A DNA stretch of 64,000 bases from Rhodocyclaceae bacterium UBA2271 (GTDB taxonomy: Bacteria; Pseudomonadota; Gammaproteobacteria; Burkholderiales; Rhodocyclaceae), in the NCBI GenBank assembly GCA_002347405.1, contig DDXB01000041.1, positions 18,859 through 82,858 on the forward strand, given 5' to 3'. The position numbers and the translations under genes are program-made. The notes under the pieces are model-generated. The model was not told the origin of the DNA. It did not search any database and worked only from the letters and a program-made list of their open reading frames with translations. Below, piece after piece: positions 60,504 to 64,000 of the stretch (position 1 is its first letter; each line of letters begins with the position of its first letter).

Positions 60504-62738
60504 TCAGTTCCTCTCAGGTTTCCAGCGGCGCAGCAGCAGGGAGTTGCTCACCACCGACACCGAACTCATCGCCATCGCCGCGCCGGCCACCACGGGATTC
60601 AGAAAACCCAGTGCCGCCAGCGGAATGCCGAGCACATTGTAGATGAAGGCCCAGAACAGGTTCTGGCGAATCTTGGCGAGCGTCGCGCGCGACAGCGAGA
60701 TGGCGTCCGCGACACTGTTGAGATCGTCGCGCATCAGCGTCACGTCGGCCGCTTCCATCGCCACGTCGGCGCCCGCGCCCATCGCAAAGGAGACATCGGC
60801 CGCCGCCAGCGCCGGCGCGTCATTGATGCCGTCGCCGGCCATGCCGACAACCTTGCCGACCGCCTTGAGTGCCGCCACATGGGATGCTTTTTCGCCAGGC
60901 AGCACTTCGGCCTCATGGCGCGATACACCGGCCTCCGCGGCGATGGCGGCCGCCGTGGCCTGATTGTCGCCGGTCAACATCACCACCTCGACGCCCAGCT
61001 GCTTGAGGCGGGCGATGGCGGCACGCGAGGTTTCGCGCAGTGGGTCGGCGATACCAATGAGACCGATGACTTCATTTTCCGTTGCCACGACAACAATACT
61101 CTTGCCGGTCAGCGCGGCGAGATCGGGCAGCGCCAGGCCCTGCTCGATCATCCACCTGGGCGAGCCGACCCGGATCGTCTGGTCGGCCACCCGGCCAGTC
61201 AATCCCTTGCCCGGTGTGGACAGCACCTCCTGCGGCGTTTCAAGTGTCAGGCCCTGCAATTTTGCGGCGGCCACCAGCGCGGCGGCGAGCGGATGCGTCG
61301 AACCCTGTTCGAGGCTGGCGGCCAGTTCAAGAATGACTGCCGCCGTACCCCATGCGGGGCATTCCATCCTGCCAGCGCCGACTTTTGTGTCGATCACATC
61401 AGTCACCATCGGCTTGCCCTGCGTCAGCGTGCCGGTTTTATCCACAACCAGCACGTTGATCTTTTCCGCCAGTTCGAGCGCCTGCGCGTTCTTGATCAGG
61501 ATGCCGGCTCTTGCGCCCAGCCCTGTGCCGACCATGATCGCCGTCGGCGTCGCCAGGCCCAGCGCGCAGGGACAGGCGATCACCAGCACGGCAACCGCGT
61601 TCACCAGCGCCTGCGTAAAGTCGCCGGCCAGCGCCCACCACGCAATAAAGGTGATCAGCGCAATCGCCGTCACCACCGGCACGAAGATCGCCGCCACCTG
61701 ATCGACCAGCCGTTGCACCGGCGCTTTCGAGCCTTGCGCCTGTTCGACCAGCCGGATGATGCCGGCCAGGAGCGTGTGCGCCCCGACGCCGGTGGCCTTG
61801 CAACGCAACAGGCCGTCGCCGTTGATCGTCGCCGCGAAAACCTTGTCGCCGGGCGCCTTCGCCACCGGCAGGCTTTCGCCCGTCAGCATGGCCTCATTGG
61901 CGCTGGAATTACCCGACAGCACCGTGCCATCGACCGGCACCGCTTCGCCCGGCCGCACCACGATCACGTCACCTGGAATCAGGCTGGCCACGGGCAACTC
62001 GACAATCTGCTCACCACGCTCGACAAACGCCGTCTGCGGCTGCAGCTTCATCAGCGCTTCGATGGCCGCCGAGGTTTTGGCCTTGGCGCGCGCTTCGAGA
62101 ATTTTGCCCAGCAGCACCAGCGTGATGACGGTGGCCGAGGCTTCGTAATAAACATGATGGTGGGTCAGGGCGAAAAACAGCACCACCGTGCTGTAACCCC
62201 AGGCCATCGTGGTGCCCAGCGCCACCAGCACATCCATGTTGCCGCTGCCGCCCCGCAGGGCATTCCAGCCGCCGACATAAAAACGCCAGCCGATCCAGAA
62301 CTGCACCGGCGTCGCCAGTGCGAACTGCAACCCGCGCGGCAGGACATCGACATGGCCCGCGGGGCCGAACATGAAAGGCATCTGGGCGATCAGCGGCAGG
62401 GTCAGTGCCAGGGCAATCCAGAAACGCTTCACTTCGGCGCGATAGGCGGCCTCCTTGCGCTCTTTCTCTTCACCGCGCGTATCCGCGCTGGACGGCGTCG
62501 CGGTAAAGCCGGTCTTGACGATGGTGGCGATCAGCCGGTCGACATCGACTTGCGCCGGATCGAAACGAATCTGCGCACGCTCGGCGGGCAGATTCACCAC
62601 CGCCTCGACGCCCGGCAGCTTGTTGAGCTGCCGTTCGATACGCGCCGAACAAGCCGCACAGGTCATGCCGCCGATGGCGAGTTCGGCGGTTGCGCAGTTT
62701 GCACCGGCATCTGCCGGTACTGGCTGAGCCTTACTCAA
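60504..62738 (-). CDS. copA: Copper-translocating P-type ATPase, with repeat-derived insertion
   Basis: The P1B-type ATPase exports Cu(I). The start is best placed at TTG 62738, which overlaps the rhodanese stop and has GGAG upstream; an ATG at 62798 would lie inside the rhodanese gene. Order: HMA domain with C27-A-A-C30, eight helices with CPC (VIACPCALGLATP), actuator TGES (AMLTGESLPVAKAPG), phosphorylated D433 in VDKTGTLTQGKPM, the HP-motif region GSTHPLAAALV, and hinge VGMAGDGINDAPAL. Residues about 451-466 (KVGAGRMECPAWGTAA) lie in the nucleotide-binding domain and are encoded by a 45-bp family A repeat. The gene remains in frame. Confidence 0.95.
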   Translation of the reverse strand: MSKAQPVPADAGANCATAELAIGGMTCAACSARIERQLNKLPGVEAVVNLPAERAQIRFDPAQVDVDRLIATIVKTGFTATPSSADTRGEEKERKEAAYRAEVKRFWIALALTLPLIAQMPFMFGPAGHVDVLPRGLQFALATPVQFWIGWRFYVGGWNALRGGSGNMDVLVALGTTMAWGYSTVVLFFALTHHHVYYEASATVITLVLLGKILEARAKAKTSAAIEALMKLQPQTAFVERGEQIVELPVASLIPGDVIVVRPGEAVPVDGTVLSGNSSANEAMLTGESLPVAKAPGDKVFAATINGDGLLRCKATGVGAHTLLAGIIRLVEQAQGSKAPVQRLVDQVAAIFVPVVTAIALITFIAWWALAGDFTQALVNAVAVLVIACPCALGLATPTAIMVGTGLGARAGILIKNAQALELAEKINVLVVDKTGTLTQGKPMVTDVIDTKVGAGRMECPAWGTAAVILELAASLEQGSTHPLAAALVAAAKLQGLTLETPQEVLSTPGKGLTGRVADQTIRVGSPRWMIEQGLALPDLAALTGKSIVVVATENEVIGLIGIADPLRETSRAAIARLKQLGVEVVMLTGDNQATAAAIAAEAGVSRHEAEVLPGEKASHVAALKAVGKVVGMAGDGINDAPALAAADVSFAMGAGADVAMEAADVTLMRDDLNSVADAISLSRATLAKIRQNLFWAFIYNVLGIPLAALGFLNPVVAGAAMAMSSVSVVSNSLLLRRWKPERN
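61342..61386 (+). repeat. Family A repeat, long form, inside copA
   Basis: GCCGTACCCCATGCGGGG, CATTCCATCC, TGCCAGCGCCGACTTTT. It differs from the intergenic copy at 14335-14379 by a single base. Its presence inside a conserved ATPase gene is the clearest case of in-frame insertion in the window. Confidence 0.9.
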
Positions 62739-63111
62739 AGTTGATCGGCTCCGGTTTTTCAGTCGGCCGCTGCTCATTGTTCCAGAGCTCGAAACCACCG
62801 TTCATTGAAATGACATTGGTGTAGCCGAGCTTCTGCAACTGCACGGCCGACAACGCGGCGCGACCGCTGGTGCGGCAGTAGATGAGGAAGGCGCCGTCTT
62901 TTTTCGCGCATTCCGGCACCATGCCGATCTTGAATTCAAGCACGCCGCGCGGAATGTTGATCGCACCCGGCAAATGGCTGGCAACATATTCATCGTATTC
63001 GCGCACGTCGATGATGACGCGCTTGCCAAGTTGCTGCTGGGCTGCGGCGGTGTCGATTTCCTTGATCTGCGCCTTGGCTTCGACCACCAGTTCGTGGGGG
63101 GTCATGGGCAT
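62731..63111 (-). CDS. Rhodanese-domain protein with intact active site
   Basis: The 126-residue single-domain rhodanese starts at ATG 63111, preceded by GGAGA. The catalytic Cys is present in FLIYCRTSGRAALSAVQLQK, unlike the exported homologue at 4343-4810. Other marks are RVIIDVREYDEYVASHLPGA and YTNVISMNGGFELW. No signal peptide is seen, so it is cytoplasmic. It precedes copA with an 8-bp overlap, so the two are co-translated. A role in sulfur or thiol supply for copper handling is possible but unproven. Confidence 0.92.
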   Translation of the reverse strand: MPMTPHELVVEAKAQIKEIDTAAAQQQLGKRVIIDVREYDEYVASHLPGAINIPRGVLEFKIGMVPECAKKDGAFLIYCRTSGRAALSAVQLQKLGYTNVISMNGGFELWNNEQRPTEKPEPINFE

Positions 63112-63178
63112 GAGTCTCTCCGTTGTTATATCAGGGTCGCCTGATTATCCCAGACCGCGCACCCTGCCCGCAACGCGG

Positions 63179-63835
63179 TTATCCGCGCCAGAGATTGGCC
63201 AGACCATACAGCCCGTAGCCAAGCACCAGCAGGCCCGACACCACGCGCGTCACGCGTGCCTGGGCAAAGCGCCTGAAGCGCGCCAGCAGCAACCCGGCCA
63301 GCAGCAGGTTGGGCAGGGTGCCGAGACCGAACGCCAGCATCAGCAGCGCCCCCTGCCCTGCCGAGCCACTGGCCAGCGCCGTGGCGAGTGCGCTATACAC
63401 CAGGCCGCAGGGCAGCCAGCCCCAGAGCAGGCCGAGCGGCAGGGCCTGGGCTGGCCCGCGCACCGGCATAAATTTGCGCGTGGCCGGCTGGATGCGCTTC
63501 CAGATCGCCTGTCCGCCGCGCTCAAGTGGCGCAAGCAATTGCGTGATGCCTAGCAGATAGAGCCCCATGGCGATCAGCATCAGGCTGGCAAAGAAATACA
63601 GGCCGTGTTGCAAGGACAGCATATTTCCCGCGAAATGACCGACAGCGCCGACCAGCAGGCCGGCCAGCATGTAGCTGGCGATGCGGCCGAGGTTGTAGGC
63701 GAGGTGCACTCCGAACGCAGCTCCGCCCTGTGGCGACTGCAAAGTCAGCGCGCCGACGATGCCGCCGCACATGCCGGCGCAATGGCCGCCACCGAGCAAA
63801 CCGACGAGGAACAAGGCAAGAAAAGCGTTATCCAC
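63179..63835 (-). CDS. TauE/UreH-like membrane protein (DsbD_2 type)
   Basis: The 218-residue protein has about six helices and begins at GTG 63835. The conserved loops FLVGLLGGGHCAGMCGGIVG and LLWGWLPCGLVYSALATALA, each with cysteines, mark the UreH/DsbD_2-like group. Its members often sit beside copper ATPase genes in cbb3 oxidase assembly loci. Here copZ-copA-rhodanese follow downstream on the same strand, which supports a role in metal or electron transfer during cytochrome or copper protein maturation. No cbb3 oxidase genes are in view. A family A core touches the start codon. Confidence 0.85.
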   Translation of the reverse strand: MDNAFLALFLVGLLGGGHCAGMCGGIVGALTLQSPQGGAAFGVHLAYNLGRIASYMLAGLLVGAVGHFAGNMLSLQHGLYFFASLMLIAMGLYLLGITQLLAPLERGGQAIWKRIQPATRKFMPVRGPAQALPLGLLWGWLPCGLVYSALATALASGSAGQGALLMLAFGLGTLPNLLLAGLLLARFRRFAQARVTRVVSGLLVLGYGLYGLANLWRG

Positions 63836-64000
63836 GCCGTGTCACCAGCGCCGACTTTTAACGTAAAAATACAGCGTTTGCGCCGGGCCGTCCCAAGCAA
63901 ACGCGGCACGCGGCGCCAGCCGCAACCCGCTCCGATCCCCAAAAGAAGCCCCCCGTAACAGACGAGCGCAGCGAGCAAACAAGAACCCCCCGCGAGGGGG
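63836..64000 (+). repeat. Family A core (63836-63859) plus family C mosaic to the window edge
   Basis: GCCGTGTCACCAGCGCCGAC then TTTT, followed by GGGCCGTCCCAAGCAAACGC, GGCACGCGGCGCCAGCCGC and CCCCGTAACAGACGAGCGC. It has the A-then-C order of the copies at 2.4 and 52.4 kb. It runs off the right edge; no gene is seen. Confidence 0.85.

Noticed and set aside
60243..62744. An 833-codon plus-strand open frame opposite copA and copZ.
   Set aside because: Antisense to a P-type ATPase with all motifs intact; His/Arg/Gln-rich translation typical of a shadow frame.
62739..62798. ATG 62798 as the start of copA.
   Set aside because: It would lie deep inside the rhodanese gene; TTG at 62738 has GGAG upstream and overlaps the rhodanese stop.

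Overview
The window reads as chromosome of a high-GC betaproteobacterium that can probably grow autotrophically and handles reduced sulfur compounds. The evidence is a Calvin-cycle gene cluster with a class I phosphoribulokinase, a rpe-gph-trpE-trpG-trpD-trpC block, ApaG/YhdP/TldD/GlnE-type housekeeping genes, a TtrSR-like two-component system and a SoeA-like molybdoenzyme at the left edge. A Rhodocyclales or Nitrosomonadales relative is the best guess. This is an inference from gene content; there is no rRNA in the window.

Layout. (1) 0-8 kb: sulfur-related group. It holds the N-terminus of a molybdopterin oxidoreductase, a TauE/SafE exporter split into two genes, a chemoreceptor, a secreted rhodanese-like protein without a catalytic Cys, and a TtrS/TtrR-like sensor pair. 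(2) 7.7-15.2 kb: a cobalamin adenosyltransferase, then a minus-strand run aroG - GT39 glycosyltransferase - UbiA-like prenyltransferase - cyclic-nucleotide-binding protein, then tldD and a nitrilase-family amidase. (3) 15.2-27.2 kb: yhdP and glnE (divergent), an OB-fold exported protein, a double-STAS protein, argJ, a membrane methyltransferase-like gene, a DUF6671 gene and apaG. (4) 27.2-32.8 kb: rpe, gph, a probable Trp-codon-rich leader peptide, then trpEGDC. (5) 32.8-41.3 kb: thiamine-binding protein, dihydrolipoamide-dehydrogenase-like flavoprotein, DUF1840, HPF-like protein, katG, DUF2189 and an acetamidase/formamidase. (6) 41.4-50.4 kb: a minus-strand cluster fbp-prk-tkt-gap-pgk-pyk-fba supplying most of the regenerative Calvin cycle and lower glycolysis; RuBisCO is not in the window. 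(7) 50.9-64 kb: DsrE-like protein, lolA, ftsK, trxB, smr, trhP, glnB, nadE, and a copper group (copZ, copA, a rhodanese, a TauE/UreH-like membrane protein).

The most unusual signal is a set of short interspersed GC-rich repeats. One family (called A here), with a core ending CCAGCGCCGACTTTT, occurs about 16 times in 64 kb. It lies both in spacers and in frame inside copA, trpE, trpC, argJ and a glycosyltransferase gene. A second family (B) sits in frame in trpE and nadE. A third (C) forms mosaics of about 100-300 bp, two of which start directly after stop codons. A fourth (D) is present as a tandem pair between trxB and smr and also inside the glycosyltransferase gene. The pattern resembles protein-coding palindromic elements known from Rickettsia. 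No transposase or RAYT gene is visible here. No tRNA, rRNA, CRISPR array or intact insertion sequence was seen.
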